Source: Pseudonocardia sp. TRM90224 (GTDB taxonomy: Bacteria > Actinomycetota > Actinomycetes > Mycobacteriales > Pseudonocardiaceae). From it: a DNA stretch of 64,000 nt. Under the pieces are notes generated by a model. That model searched no databases and was not told the origin of the DNA. It worked only from the letters and a program-made list of their open reading frames with translations. The stretch lies in NCBI RefSeq assembly GCF_021245725.1, contig NZ_JAJGSX010000020.1:111147-175146 (forward strand), in the 5' to 3' direction. Within the stretch, counting starts at the first letter, position 1. Each line of letters starts with the position of its first letter. The translations under genes and the position numbers were made by a program. Shown in pieces: positions 34,134 through 43,013 of this stretch.

Positions 34134-35083
34134 TGCTGAGACTTGTCGGCCGCCGGCTGCTCCACGGCCTGGTGATCCTGTTCGCCGTCTCGATCGTCGT
34201 CTTCCTCGCGACGCAGGCGCTGCCCGGCGACGCCGCGCAGGCCATCCTCGGCCGTGAGGCCACCCCGGAGCGGCTCGCGGCGCTGCGCGGGCAGCTGCAC
34301 CTCGGCGAGCCGCTGGTCGGGCAGTACCTCGCGTGGCTGCAGGGGATCGTCACGTTCGACCTCGGGCAGTCGCTCGCGAGCGGGCTGCCGGTGTCGGAGC
34401 TGCTGATCCCGCGCATCTCCAACTCGCTGGTGCTCATGCTCATCGCGGCCGTGATCGCGACGCCGCTCTCGATCGCGCTCGGCACCTGGAGCGCGTTGCG
34501 CCGCGACTCCGCGACCGACCACGTCACGTCCGGCTTCACTCTGGTGCTGGCCGCGCTGCCCGAGTTCGTGATCGGCATCTTCCTCGTGCTCCTGCTCTCG
34601 ACCGGTGTGTTCCACGTGCTCCCGGCGGTGTTCGTGGCGAACGAGCCGGGCCCGATCTGGATCGACCCGCTGCAGCTCGTGCTGCCGACGCTGACCCTCG
34701 TGCTCGCCGTCGCGCCCTACATCGTGCGGATGATGCGCGCGACGATGCTGGAGGTGCTGGAGAGCGAGTACGTCCAGCAGGCCCGGCTGAAGGGCCTCCC
34801 GGAGCGGACGGTGCTGCTGCGCCACGCGCTGCCGAACGCGATCGGGCCGGTGGCGCAGGTCGTGGCGCTGCAGATGGCGTGGCTGGCCGGTGGTGTGGTG
34901 GTCGTCGAGTACCTGTTCCGGTTCCCCGGGGTCGGGTTCGCGCTGGTCGACGCGGTGAACAACCGCGACCTCCCGGTGGTGCAGGGGCTCTCGCTGCTGA
35001 TCGCCGCCGTCTACATCGTGGTCAACCTCGCCGCCGACGTCGTCGCGTTGGCCACCAACCCGAAGGTGAGGACGGCCTCATGA
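34130..35083 (+). CDS. Dipeptide-type ABC transporter permease 1
   Basis: 317 residues of the DppB/OppB type, with six helices. The conserved EAA-type loop reads ESEYVQQARLKGLPERTVLLRH (quoted: YVQQARLKGLPE), and a typical N-terminal PGDAAQAILG stretch is present. ATG 34130 overlaps the binding-protein stop (ATGA). Confidence 0.92.
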   Translation: MMLRLVGRRLLHGLVILFAVSIVVFLATQALPGDAAQAILGREATPERLAALRGQLHLGEPLVGQYLAWLQGIVTFDLGQSLASGLPVSELLIPRISNSLVLMLIAAVIATPLSIALGTWSALRRDSATDHVTSGFTLVLAALPEFVIGIFLVLLLSTGVFHVLPAVFVANEPGPIWIDPLQLVLPTLTLVLAVAPYIVRMMRATMLEVLESEYVQQARLKGLPERTVLLRHALPNAIGPVAQVVALQMAWLAGGVVVVEYLFRFPGVGFALVDAVNNRDLPVVQGLSLLIAAVYIVVNLAADVVALATNPKVRTAS

Positions 35084-35958
35084 CCGCCATCGCGATCTCC
35101 GCGCCGGCCGCCCGGCGGCACCGCGACGGGCTGCTCGTCCGCGCGGTGCGGGTGCGCCGCACCCGGATCGGGCTGGCGCTGACGCTGCTCGTGCTGGCCA
35201 CGGCGTTCCTGGGGCCGCTCGTTGCACCCCACGGTGTGGACGACTTCGTCGGCGGCCCGTACCTCGCCGAATCACCCGGCACCGTGTTCGGCACCGACAA
35301 CCTCGGGCGGGACGTGCTCACGCGCTTCCTGCACGGCGGGCAGCTGCTGCTGGTGCTCTCGCTGCTGGCCACGCTGATCGGCGTCGGGATCGGCGCCGCG
35401 GTCGGCGTCACCGCCGGGTACCGGCGGGGCTGGGTGGACGAGACGCTCATGCGGACCGGCGACGTGCTGCTGGCGTTCCCGCAGGTCGTCGTGGCGCTGC
35501 TGTTCCTGTCGATCCTCGGGCCGCAGCTGTGGCTGATCGTGTTGATCGTCGGGCTCAGCCACGCACCGCGGGTGGCCAGGGTGATCCGCGGCGCGACGCT
35601 CGGTGTCGCCGAGCGCGACTTCGTCAAGGCCGCGGAGGCCGCAGCCGTGCCGCGGTGGCGGATCGCGTTCAGCGAGATCCTGCCGAACGTCACCGGCGCG
35701 CTCATGGTCGAGCTGGGGCTGCGGCTCACCTACTCGATCGGCCTGATCGCCGCCCTCTCGTTCCTGGGGCTCGGGCTGCAGCCGCCGACGGCCGACTGGG
35801 GCCTGATGATCAACGAGAACCGGGTGGCGCTCACCGTCTCGCCGTGGGCCGTCGTGCTCCCGGTGACGGCCATCGCGGTGCTGACGATCGGCACGAACCT
35901 CATCACCGACGGCCTCTCACGGGCCTCGGCGGGCATCGACAGGGGAGTGACGCGATGA
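35080..35958 (+). CDS. Dipeptide-type ABC transporter permease 2
   Basis: 292 residues of the DppC/OppC type: N-terminal helix, the GTDNLGRDVLTR motif and the EAA loop ERDFVKAAEAAAVPRWRIAF. Five to six helices. ATG 35080 overlaps permease 1 by 4 bases; pairs with it to form the channel. Confidence 0.92.
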   Translation: MTAIAISAPAARRHRDGLLVRAVRVRRTRIGLALTLLVLATAFLGPLVAPHGVDDFVGGPYLAESPGTVFGTDNLGRDVLTRFLHGGQLLLVLSLLATLIGVGIGAAVGVTAGYRRGWVDETLMRTGDVLLAFPQVVVALLFLSILGPQLWLIVLIVGLSHAPRVARVIRGATLGVAERDFVKAAEAAAVPRWRIAFSEILPNVTGALMVELGLRLTYSIGLIAALSFLGLGLQPPTADWGLMINENRVALTVSPWAVVLPVTAIAVLTIGTNLITDGLSRASAGIDRGVTR

Positions 35959-37730
35959 CCTCGACCACCCCGACGACCCCGACTACTGCCACCCTCGACG
36001 TCGACCACCTCCGGATCAGCGGCGTCCCCTCCGACGCCGTGATCGTCGACGAGGTGCGGCTGGAGATCGCACCCGGCGAGATCGTCGGTGTCGTCGGCGA
36101 GTCCGGCTCCGGCAAGACGACGCTCGGGCTCGGCCTGCTCGCCTACTGCAAGCGTGGCACCCGGCTCGACGACGGCCGGATCCTGATCGGTGGCCGCGAC
36201 ATCGCCGTGCTCCCGGCCGGTGAGGTCCGGCGGATGCGCGGGGTGAGCGTCGCGTACATCCCGCAGTCGCCCGCGTCGGCGCTGAACCCGGCGCTGCGCA
36301 TCGGCACCCAGCTGCGCGAGTGCGTCGGCGACGTCGACGAGGCGCGCGTCCGCGAAGTGCTGCGCGAGGTCGCGCTGCCCGACGACGACACGTTCCTCAA
36401 GCGGTACCCGCACCAGCTCTCCGGCGGCCAGCAGCAGCGCATCGCCATCGCGATGGCGTTCATCGGGAAGCCCCGGCTGATCGTCCTCGACGAGCCGACG
36501 ACCGGTCTCGACGTGACGACGCAGAAGCACGTGCTGGAGACGGTCCGGCGGATGTGCTCGATCTACGGCAGCGCCGCGGTCTACATCTCGCACGACATGG
36601 CGGTGGTCGCCGACCTCGTCGACCGGATCGCGGTGATGTACTCCGGGCGGGTCGTCGAGGCCGGACCGGCCGCCGAGGTGCTCGCGCGCCCGCGGCACCC
36701 GTACACCGCCCGGCTGCTGATGGCGGTTCCCGATCTCGCCGGCGAGCGGCAGATGCTCGGCATCCCCGGCCACGCGCCGTCGCCGCTGCACCGACCGGAC
36801 GGCTGCGCGTTCGCACCCCGCTGCCTGCTCGCGGAGGACCGCTGCACGCACGAGCGGCCGCCGGAGCGGCAGATCGCCGAGGGGCACACCGCGCGGTGCT
36901 TCAAGGCCGGCGAGGTGCGGGTCGAGCCCTCGCCGCGGGTGGAACCCGCCGTCGCGCCCACCCCCGAGCCCGTGCTCGAGATCAGCGGCCTCTCGGCGCG
37001 GTACGGGCGCAAGAGGGTGCTGGAAGGCGTCGACCTGACCGTCGCGCGCGGGCACTGCACCGCGCTGCTCGGCGAGTCCGGCAGCGGCAAGACGACGCTG
37101 TCGCGCTGCATCGCGGGCCTGCACGCCGACTTCGAGGGCACGATCACCCTCGACGGTGAGCCGCTGCCGGCGTCCAGCTTCCGGCGGACCACCGACCAGC
37201 GTCGCCGCGTGCAGTACGTCTTCCAGAACCCGTACGAGTCGCTCAACCCGCGCAAGACCGTGCGCGAGCTGGTGCTGGCGCCGGTGAAGCACCTGTGCGG
37301 CGCCGTCGCCGACCCGGAGGCCCTGCTGCAGGACGTGCTCGCGCAGGCGGCGCTGCGCCCGGACCTCGCCGACCGCTTCCCCGACCAGCTCAGCGGCGGC
37401 GAGCGGCAGCGGGTTGCGATCGCCCGCGCGCTGGCGGCGAAGCCGGACGTGCTGGTCTGCGACGAGGTCACGTCCGCGCTCGACGTCTCGGTGCAGTCGT
37501 CGATCGTCGAGCTGTTGCAGCGGCTGCAGGCGGAGCTGGACCTCACACTGGTGTTCGTCACGCACGACATCGCGCTGGTCCGCAACATCGCGCAGCAGGT
37601 CGCGGTGCTGGAGCACGGCCGGATCGTCGAGCACGGACCCGTCCGCGAGGTCATGCAGAACCCGCAGCACGCCTACACCCGCTCGCTGATGAAGGACACG
37701 CCCACGTTCGTACTGGAGGGAACGCCCTGA
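35955..37730 (+). CDS. Dipeptide-type ABC ATPase, two fused nucleotide-binding domains
   Basis: 591 residues containing DppD-like and DppF-like halves in one chain. Walker A GESGSGKTT occurs at about 48-56 and again at about 373-381; each half has its own signature (LSGGQQQR, LSGGERQR) and Walker B (LIVLDEPT, VLVCDEVT). The oligopeptide-type cysteine-rich C-terminal segment of the first half (CAFAPRCLLAEDRC) lies between. The second Walker B has V for the usual P (DEV). ATG 35955 overlaps permease 2 by 4 bases. Confidence 0.93.
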   Translation: MTSTTPTTPTTATLDVDHLRISGVPSDAVIVDEVRLEIAPGEIVGVVGESGSGKTTLGLGLLAYCKRGTRLDDGRILIGGRDIAVLPAGEVRRMRGVSVAYIPQSPASALNPALRIGTQLRECVGDVDEARVREVLREVALPDDDTFLKRYPHQLSGGQQQRIAIAMAFIGKPRLIVLDEPTTGLDVTTQKHVLETVRRMCSIYGSAAVYISHDMAVVADLVDRIAVMYSGRVVEAGPAAEVLARPRHPYTARLLMAVPDLAGERQMLGIPGHAPSPLHRPDGCAFAPRCLLAEDRCTHERPPERQIAEGHTARCFKAGEVRVEPSPRVEPAVAPTPEPVLEISGLSARYGRKRVLEGVDLTVARGHCTALLGESGSGKTTLSRCIAGLHADFEGTITLDGEPLPASSFRRTTDQRRRVQYVFQNPYESLNPRKTVRELVLAPVKHLCGAVADPEALLQDVLAQAALRPDLADRFPDQLSGGERQRVAIARALAAKPDVLVCDEVTSALDVSVQSSIVELLQRLQAELDLTLVFVTHDIALVRNIAQQVAVLEHGRIVEHGPVREVMQNPQHAYTRSLMKDTPTFVLEGTP

Positions 37731-38515
37731 GCACGCATGTCTTGCGGCACGACGCCCTGGAAGGGAAGGTCGCCCTGGTCACCGGCGGTGGCACCGGGAT
37801 CGGCCGGGCCGCCGCGCTGGCACTCGCCGCCGCCGGCGCCGACGTCGCGGTTTGGGGCCGGCGCCCCGAGCCGCTCACCGAGACCGCGAAGCTGGTCGAG
37901 CACGCCGGCGGGCGGTGCGTGGCGTTGCCGTGCGACGTCCGTGAGCCGGACGAGGTGCGGGCCGCGCTCGACACCGTCGTCGACCGGCTCGGCGACGTCG
38001 ACGTGCTGGTCAACAACGCGGGTGGCCAGTTCATGGCGCCCGCGGAGGAGATCAGCGTCAACGGGTGGCGCGCGGTGCACCGGCTCTCGGTGGAGTCGGC
38101 GTGGAGCGTGAGCCGCGAGGTCGCGAACCGCTCGATGATCCCGCGCGGCAGCGGACTGATCGTCTTCATGGCGTTCTCGCCGCGCCGCGGGATCCCGCGC
38201 ATGGTGCACGCCACCGCGGCCCGCGCGGCGCTGGAGAACCTCGCCGCCGGCCTCGCGATCGACTGGAGCCGCTACGGCATCCGGGCCGTCACGGTCGCGC
38301 CCGGCACGATCCTGACCGAGGGTCTCGAGGAGCAATATCCGCCCGACGCGATCGACGGCTGGACGCGCATGGTGCCGCTCGGGCGGCTGGGCACCCCGGA
38401 CGAGGTGGCGGAGCTGGTCGCGTTCCTCGCCACCCCGGCGGGCTCGTACATCACCGGCACCACGATCGTCGTCGACGGCGGCGTGGACGCCTGGGGGAAC
38501 GGGCCGATCACATGA
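37727..38515 (+). CDS. Short-chain dehydrogenase (enoyl-CoA reductase-like), probable CTG start
   Basis: 262 residues if started at CTG 37727. Classical SDR motifs: TGGGTGIG, NNAGG, and a catalytic segment that departs from the norm: the usual Ser-x12-Tyr-x3-Lys reads FMAFSPRRG..HATAARAA, so Tyr and Lys are missing, as in some 2,4-dienoyl-CoA and trans-2-enoyl-CoA reductase relatives. No ATG/GTG in frame precedes the fold; GGAGGG lies six bases before the CTG, which overlaps the ATPase stop (CTGA). TTG 37742 is the alternative. It probably acts on the same acyl-CoA as its neighbours. Confidence 0.8.
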   Translation: MSTHVLRHDALEGKVALVTGGGTGIGRAAALALAAAGADVAVWGRRPEPLTETAKLVEHAGGRCVALPCDVREPDEVRAALDTVVDRLGDVDVLVNNAGGQFMAPAEEISVNGWRAVHRLSVESAWSVSREVANRSMIPRGSGLIVFMAFSPRRGIPRMVHATAARAALENLAAGLAIDWSRYGIRAVTVAPGTILTEGLEEQYPPDAIDGWTRMVPLGRLGTPDEVAELVAFLATPAGSYITGTTIVVDGGVDAWGNGPIT

Positions 38516-40599
38516 GCCGCGACCTGACCACGCTGTTCGACCCGAAGTCGGTCGCGATCATCGGCGCCACGGACGACACGTCCAAGTACGGCAACTGGAT
38601 CGCGATCAGGGCGTTGCGCGGTGCGCGACCGGTGCACCTGGTGAACCCGCGGCGGTCCACCGTGCTCGGCCGCCCCACCGTGCCCGACCTGCGCACGCTC
38701 GGCGAGCCCGTCGATCTCGCGGTGATCGCCGTGAACGCATCGCGCTTCGAGGACGCCGTCGACGACGCGCTCGTCGCGGGCGTGACGGCGCTGGTCGGGA
38801 TCAGCGCGGGCCTCGGTGAGGCGGGCGCGGAGGGCCGGATCCGCCAGGAGCGCCTCGCCGAGCGGATCCGCGGCGCCGGTGCCAGCCTGCTCGGCCCCAA
38901 CTGCCTCGGCGTGCTCGACCACACCACCGGGCTGGAGCTGACCTCGAACGACCTGCCCGCCGGGCGGGTCGCGTTGATCTCGCAGAGCGGCAACATCGCG
39001 CTGGAGATCGCCGAGCTGGGCGCCGACCACGGCGTCGGCTTCTCCCGGTTCGCCAGTCTCGGCAACCAGGCCGACCTGGAGGTCGCCGACCTCGTCGAGG
39101 CCTGCGCGCTGCACGAGGGGACCGACGCGATCGCGGTCTACGCCGAGGACTTCCGCGACGGACGCCGGTTCATCGCCGCCGCGACCGAGGCCGCGCGGCT
39201 CGGCAAGCCGGTGGTGCTGCTCGCCGTCGGGCGGGGGAGCGCGTCGGCGCGCGGTGCCGCCTCGCACACCGGGGCGATGGTCAGCTCCGGTGTGGTGGTC
39301 GAGGCGGCCTGCCGGGCGGCCGGCGTCGAGCTGGTCAGCACCCCGACGCAGCTGGTGCACCTGCTGCAGGGCCTCGCGCTGCCGCGGACGGTCCGCGGCC
39401 GGGCGGTCGCGGTGTTCGCCGACGGCGGTGGGCAGGCCTCGGTCGCGAGCGACTGCGTCGAGGACGCGGGGATGGCCGTCGAGGAGTTCTCCTCGACGCT
39501 GCGGGTTGCGGTCGCGGCCGACCTCCCGCCGGCTGCCGGGCTGTCCAACCCCGTCGACGTCGCCGGTGGCGGCGAGCAGGACATCGGGTGCTTCCCACGC
39601 GTGCTGGCGACGCTCACCGGCAGTGCCGAGGTCGACACCGTCGTCATGACCGGGTACTTCGGCGGGTACGGCGGCTACAGCCCCGAGCTCGGCGCGGGTG
39701 AGCTGGAGGCGGCGCACCGGATCGCCGAGGTCGTGGGCGCGGGCGACAAGCCGGTCGTCGTGCAGACGATGAACCACCGCTCCGCCGCGGCCGACATCCT
39801 GCGTGCGGCGCGGGTGCCGGTCTACCGGAGCATCGAGGATGCCGTCTGGACGTTGCGGCGGATCGTCGCGCGGAGCGTCCCGGCCGGGGCGGCGCCGCTG
39901 CCGCCTGCCGCCGCGCCGCTGATCGACACCGGGTACATGCAGGCCAGGCGGGTGCTCGCAGAGGCGGGGCTGCCGTTCGTCGAGGCCGTCGAGGTGACCT
40001 CGCGCGAGCAGCTGCTCGCCACGTCGCCGGCGCTGCGGTACCCGCTGGTGCTCAAGGCGCTCGGCGACGAGCACAAGTCCGACCGCGGCGGCGTTGTGCT
40101 CGGGCTGCCCGATGCCGGTGCGGTGCTCGCCGCGTACGACGGTCTGCAGGTGCGGCTGGCCCCGCCGGCGGTGTCGGTGGAGGAGATGGCCGACCTCACC
40201 GGCGCCGTCGAACTGATCGTCGGCGGACGGTGGGACCCGCGGTTCGGGCCGGTCGTCCTCGTGGGACTCGGTGGTGTGTACACCGAGGTGCTGCGGGACG
40301 TGCGCTGCGCGCTCGGACCCCTCGACGCCGTGGCGGCCCGCCGGCTGCTGCTCGACCTGCGCGGGGCGCCGCTGCTGACCGGCGCCCGCGGTCGGCCCCC
40401 GATCGACCTCGACGCGGCGGCGGACGTCGTCGCCTGCCTCTCGACGTTCGCGGCCGCGCACCCCGAGATCGCCGAGATCGAGTGCAACCCGGTCGCGGCG
40501 GGCCCGTCAGGGGCCGTGTGCCTCGACGCCCGGATCGTCCTTGCCGACCAGCAGGACCCTTCCGCTGAGCTGAAACCCGAGCAGAAAGAGCAGGACTGA
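38512..40599 (+). CDS. NDP-forming acyl-CoA ligase (CoA-binding plus ATP-grasp)
   Basis: 695 residues, with alpha- and beta-type parts fused. The N-terminal CoA-binding domain (LFDPKSVAIIGATDD) is followed by succinyl-CoA-ligase-like domains with the phospho-histidine region GAASHTGAM and a C-terminal ATP-grasp domain (about 475-690; YPLVLKALGDEHKSDRGGV). It makes an acyl-CoA from a carboxylate with ATP or GTP, releasing NDP. ATG 38512 overlaps the SDR stop by 4 bases. It probably activates the imported substrate for the dehydrogenase and hydratase that follow. Confidence 0.9.
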   Translation: MSRDLTTLFDPKSVAIIGATDDTSKYGNWIAIRALRGARPVHLVNPRRSTVLGRPTVPDLRTLGEPVDLAVIAVNASRFEDAVDDALVAGVTALVGISAGLGEAGAEGRIRQERLAERIRGAGASLLGPNCLGVLDHTTGLELTSNDLPAGRVALISQSGNIALEIAELGADHGVGFSRFASLGNQADLEVADLVEACALHEGTDAIAVYAEDFRDGRRFIAAATEAARLGKPVVLLAVGRGSASARGAASHTGAMVSSGVVVEAACRAAGVELVSTPTQLVHLLQGLALPRTVRGRAVAVFADGGGQASVASDCVEDAGMAVEEFSSTLRVAVAADLPPAAGLSNPVDVAGGGEQDIGCFPRVLATLTGSAEVDTVVMTGYFGGYGGYSPELGAGELEAAHRIAEVVGAGDKPVVVQTMNHRSAAADILRAARVPVYRSIEDAVWTLRRIVARSVPAGAAPLPPAAAPLIDTGYMQARRVLAEAGLPFVEAVEVTSREQLLATSPALRYPLVLKALGDEHKSDRGGVVLGLPDAGAVLAAYDGLQVRLAPPAVSVEEMADLTGAVELIVGGRWDPRFGPVVLVGLGGVYTEVLRDVRCALGPLDAVAARRLLLDLRGAPLLTGARGRPPIDLDAAADVVACLSTFAAAHPEIAEIECNPVAAGPSGAVCLDARIVLADQQDPSAELKPEQKEQD

Positions 40600-41774
40600 T
40601 GGACTTCACCTACACCCCGCGGCAGCGTGAGCTGAAGGAGCGCGCCGCCTCGCTGACCAAGGTGATCATGGAGCACGAGCTCGACAACGAGCTGAACAAC
40701 GGGCTCTCCGACGAGGTGCACGCGCAGCTGCGGCAGGCGATCCTCGACCACGGCCTGCAGGCGATCAACATGCCGGCCGAGTGGGGCGGCGCCGGGCTCA
40801 CCGTGCTGGAGCAGGCGATCGTCCAGGAGGAGCTCGGGCGGCTCACCGGCGCGCTGTGGGACGTCCTGTGGCGTCCTGCGAACGCGCTGCGCGCCTGCAC
40901 ACCCGAGCAGCGGGAGCGCTACCTGCTGCCGGAGATCCGCGGGGTGCGCCGCGACGCCGTCGCCGTCACCGAGGAGCACGCCGGCTCCGACCCGCAGGGG
41001 CTGGCGACGAAGGCGCGCAAGGTCGGCGACAAATGGATCCTCGACGGCGAGAAGTGGTTCGTGACGGTCGGCGACGCGGCCGACTTCTTCGTGCTCCTCG
41101 CCGATGTCGACGGCCGGCCGACGACGTTCCTCGTCGACAAGGACCTGCCGGGGGTCGAGGTGAAGCGCATCCCCCGCTACACGCACACGTTCGTCTACGA
41201 GCACCCCGAGTTCACGTTCACCGGTGTCGAGCTGGGCGACGACTGCCGGCTCGGCGAGGTCGGGCAGGGCTACGACCTGATCCGCGACTGGTTCGTCGAG
41301 GAGCGGCTCATGATCGGCGCGCGCACCGTCGGTGCGGCGGCCCGCGCGACCGAGCTGGCCGCTGAGCACGCCAACAACCGCGAGCAGTTCGGCCAGCCGA
41401 TCTCGCACTTCCAGCTGGTGCAGGCGATGCTCGCGGACAACGTCGTCGACGTCGTGACCAACCGCAACTTCGTCTACCAGGTGGCGTGGGAGGCCGACCA
41501 GGGCATCGACCGCAAGGCGCTGCACGCCAAGGCGGCCGTGGCGAAGCTGGCGGCGTCGGAAGCGGCGAACCGCGCCGTCGACCGCGCGCTGCAGATCTTC
41601 GGCGGGCGCGGCTACATGCGGGAGAACCCGGTGGAGCGGCTCTGGCGCGAGCTGCGGGTCGACCGCATTTGGGAGGGCACGTCGGAGATCCAGCGGCTGA
41701 TCATCGGCAACGAGATCGCCAAGCGCGGGGTGCACGCGGTGCTCTCGTACCCGGGCGAGCTGGGGACCGCGTGA
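40599..41774 (+). CDS. Acyl-CoA dehydrogenase
   Basis: 391 residues of FAD-dependent ACAD type: VTEEHAGSDPQGLATKA (substrate/FAD region), ILDGEKWFVT, and C-terminal IFGGRGYMRENPVERLWRE with the catalytic-glutamate signature IWEGTSEIQR. It introduces the alpha-beta double bond. The start ATG overlaps the ligase stop by one base (TGATG), and the end overlaps the next gene by 4 bases. Confidence 0.93.
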   Translation: MDFTYTPRQRELKERAASLTKVIMEHELDNELNNGLSDEVHAQLRQAILDHGLQAINMPAEWGGAGLTVLEQAIVQEELGRLTGALWDVLWRPANALRACTPEQRERYLLPEIRGVRRDAVAVTEEHAGSDPQGLATKARKVGDKWILDGEKWFVTVGDAADFFVLLADVDGRPTTFLVDKDLPGVEVKRIPRYTHTFVYEHPEFTFTGVELGDDCRLGEVGQGYDLIRDWFVEERLMIGARTVGAAARATELAAEHANNREQFGQPISHFQLVQAMLADNVVDVVTNRNFVYQVAWEADQGIDRKALHAKAAVAKLAASEAANRAVDRALQIFGGRGYMRENPVERLWRELRVDRIWEGTSEIQRLIIGNEIAKRGVHAVLSYPGELGTA

Positions 41775-42487
41775 CGAACGTCCGGATCGAGCGCCGCGCC
41801 GACATCGCGGTGCTCACGCTGGACCGCCCGGAGAAGCTGAACGCGCTCTCCACGGCGCTGGAGCAGGCGCTGCTCGACGCGATCGACTCCGACGACGTGC
41901 GGACCAGCGCGGCCGTCGTGATCGCGGGGGAGGGCCGGGCGTTCTCCGCCGGCGCCGACCTCACGGAGGTCCGCGAGCTCGGTCCGGCCCAGATCGCGCA
42001 GTACTACCGCGGTTCGGGTCGGGTGTACGAGGCGGTGGCCGCGTTGCCGCAGGTCACGGTCGCGGCCGTGCATGGCTACTGCCTCGGTGGCGGGTTCGAG
42101 CTGGCGCTCGCGGCCGATCTCCGGGTGGCCGACGGGACGGCCGTCTTCGGGCTGCCCGAGGTCGGCATCGGGATCGTCCCGAGCTCGGGCGGGCTGGCCC
42201 GGCTCGTCCGGATGGTCGGCCCGGCGAAGGCGCGTGAGCTGGTGCTGCTCGGGCGCCGCTACGACGCGGCGGCGGTCGACCGGCTGGGGCTGCTCACCGA
42301 CGTCGTCCCGGCCGGGGGAGCGCTCGATGCGGCGCTCGCCGTCGCGGCCGAGGCCGCCGCGCAGCCCGCGCTGGCCGCGGCGGTCGCGAAGCAGGTGATC
42401 GACGTGGCCACGGAGTCGTCCCACGCTGCGGCGCTGGCGCTGGAGCGGCTCGCGTACGGGATGCTCAACCAGGTGGACAAGGGGTGA
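41771..42487 (+). CDS. Enoyl-CoA hydratase/isomerase
   Basis: 238 residues, crotonase fold. The oxyanion-hole segments AFSAGADL and GYCLGGGFELALAAD and both catalytic glutamates (GGGFELA; LPEVGIGIVP) are present, so it is competent as a hydratase. Start GTG 41771. It is the last gene of the transporter and acyl-CoA operon; with the SDR, ligase and dehydrogenase it makes a partial beta-oxidation path, lacking a thiolase in the window. Confidence 0.92.
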   Translation: MTNVRIERRADIAVLTLDRPEKLNALSTALEQALLDAIDSDDVRTSAAVVIAGEGRAFSAGADLTEVRELGPAQIAQYYRGSGRVYEAVAALPQVTVAAVHGYCLGGGFELALAADLRVADGTAVFGLPEVGIGIVPSSGGLARLVRMVGPAKARELVLLGRRYDAAAVDRLGLLTDVVPAGGALDAALAVAAEAAAQPALAAAVAKQVIDVATESSHAAALALERLAYGMLNQVDKG

Positions 42488-42508
42488 CGCACCCCCGCCA
42501 TCCACGCT

Positions 42509-42785
42509 GTGATCCACCCAGAGGCGCAGGCGTTGCTCGACGAGCCCGCCGCGGTCGGCGGAGCACGTCGAGCTGGTCGAGGACGTCACGGTCGGCGGTG
42601 TGCCGTGCCGGCGGTACCGCCCCTTCGAGGCCGCCGGGGTGGTGCTGCACCTGCACGGGTTCTGGCGCCGACCGGCGACGGTCGGCGCGGCGCGGGCGGC
42701 GACGGTCGGCGCGGCGCGGGCGGCGATCGACGAGGTCGCCGCAGCCGTCAAGGCCTGCTCTGCGGGGCAGAACCTAGTGCCCTGA
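42509..42785 (+). pseudogene. Remnant of an alpha/beta hydrolase gene
   Basis: Two frames each hold part of one protein. From GTG 42509, VIHPEAQALLDEPA resembles the start of esterase/lipase genes; after a frameshift near 42550 the second frame continues EHVELVEDVTVGGVPCRRY..GVVLHLHGFW, which looks like the strand before the oxyanion HGGG. It then breaks into two tandem copies of a 24-bp GCG-rich unit (about 42675-42722) and stops; no nucleophile or catalytic His follows. The remaining 42786-43013 shows no gene and is less GC-rich than its surroundings. Confidence 0.6.
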
Positions 42786-43013
42786 GCTGGGCCTGGGCGG
42801 GGGTGGTTGCGGGGCGGGACGCCCGTTTCCGGTGCACATTGCAGGTCTCCTCCACGCGTCTGCGCGACGATCAGCCTCGCACGGTGCCAGTTGTACCGTC
42901 CGATGTGGTCGGGCGGCTAATCGAGCATAGGCGGAGACGCCCAGAATGGGGTTTCCCCCTTCAGGTGAAAGCAGTACTCCGCTGTGGACAGGGCGTGACC
43001 AGTGACGACACCG

